A stretch of 64,000 nt of DNA from Serinus canaria (taxonomy: Eukaryota > Chordata > Aves > Passeriformes > Fringillidae). Numbering within the stretch: position 1 is the stretch's first letter; each line of letters starts with the position of its first letter. The notes below the pieces were generated by a model, which saw nothing but the letters and a program-made list of their open reading frames with translations, made no database searches and had not been told where the DNA came from. The translations under genes were made by a program, and so were the position numbers. The stretch spans positions 49,500,973 to 49,564,972 of the forward strand of contig NC_066343.1 in the NCBI RefSeq assembly GCF_022539315.1. Reading direction: 5' to 3'. Of this stretch, positions 63,901 to 64,000 are shown one piece after another.

Positions 63901-64000
63901 ACTGTTGAGTCAGGAATGCATAATAGATGACACAGACTCTAGGACAGAAGGCTAAGAGGCCAGAAGAACCAATTTTATTGGAACCCTTTCTTTTACACAC
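63901..64000. other. Unassigned right edge
   Basis: About 100 bases follow the last recognisable CR1 similarity. They may be strongly diverged CR1 continuing out of the window, or unique sequence. Nothing else is seen. Confidence 0.4.

Noticed and set aside
1..64000. Endogenous retrovirus or LTR element, DNA transposon, CRISPR array, rRNA genes
   Set aside because: I saw no LTR pair, primer-binding site, gag-pol-like frame, transposase, regularly spaced repeats or rRNA sequence. A decayed solo LTR could still be hidden and would need a repeat-library search.

Overview
The window reads as nuclear DNA of a bird, most likely a songbird (passerine). The evidence is its interspersed repeats. Several are CR1 LINE fragments, the dominant avian retrotransposon. 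One is a short element with a tRNA-Ile-like head joined to a CR1 3' tail, the architecture described for zebra finch TguSINE1. The background is AT-rich and CpG-poor, stop codons are dense in all frames, and the longest open frames (about 110-150 codons) are in the range expected by chance. I recognise no protein-coding exon, rRNA, functional tRNA, CRISPR array or prokaryotic-style operon. The best reading is intergenic or deep intronic sequence.

Layout. 1-4885 is unique AT-rich DNA. 4886-5290 is a minus-strand CR1 3' fragment. 5291-20469 is mostly unique, with a small CR1 scrap near 12903. 20470-20767 is a plus-strand CR1 3' end, flanked by short tandem duplications and a (GAG)n tract. 25747-25888 is a nearly pure 142-bp (TTTTC)n tract. 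28154-28224 holds a perfect 40-bp palindrome with a duplicated arm. 30714-30787 is a 31-bp-arm hairpin. A worn CR1 3' end at 32137-32208 lies about 0.5 kb before the only CpG-rich patch (about 32560-33110, densest at 32701-32940), which is the one plausible promoter or regulatory island. 37139-37264 is a compound tetranucleotide repeat.

38355-39705 is the largest mobile element, a minus-strand CR1 that keeps the decayed C-terminal part of its reverse-transcriptase ORF. 39706-56738 is unique sequence with a 39-bp tandem duplication, small hairpins and a poly(A) run. 56739-56885 is the tRNA-Ile/CR1 SINE. 58406-58570 is an A-rich tract. About 63560-63900 is an old plus-strand CR1 ORF2 fragment close to the right edge.

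No genes work together here. The content is retrotransposon remains, simple repeats, template-switch-like palindromes and one orphan CpG island. All repeat assignments come from reading and remembered family consensus, not a database search, so boundaries are approximate, typically within 10-30 bases.
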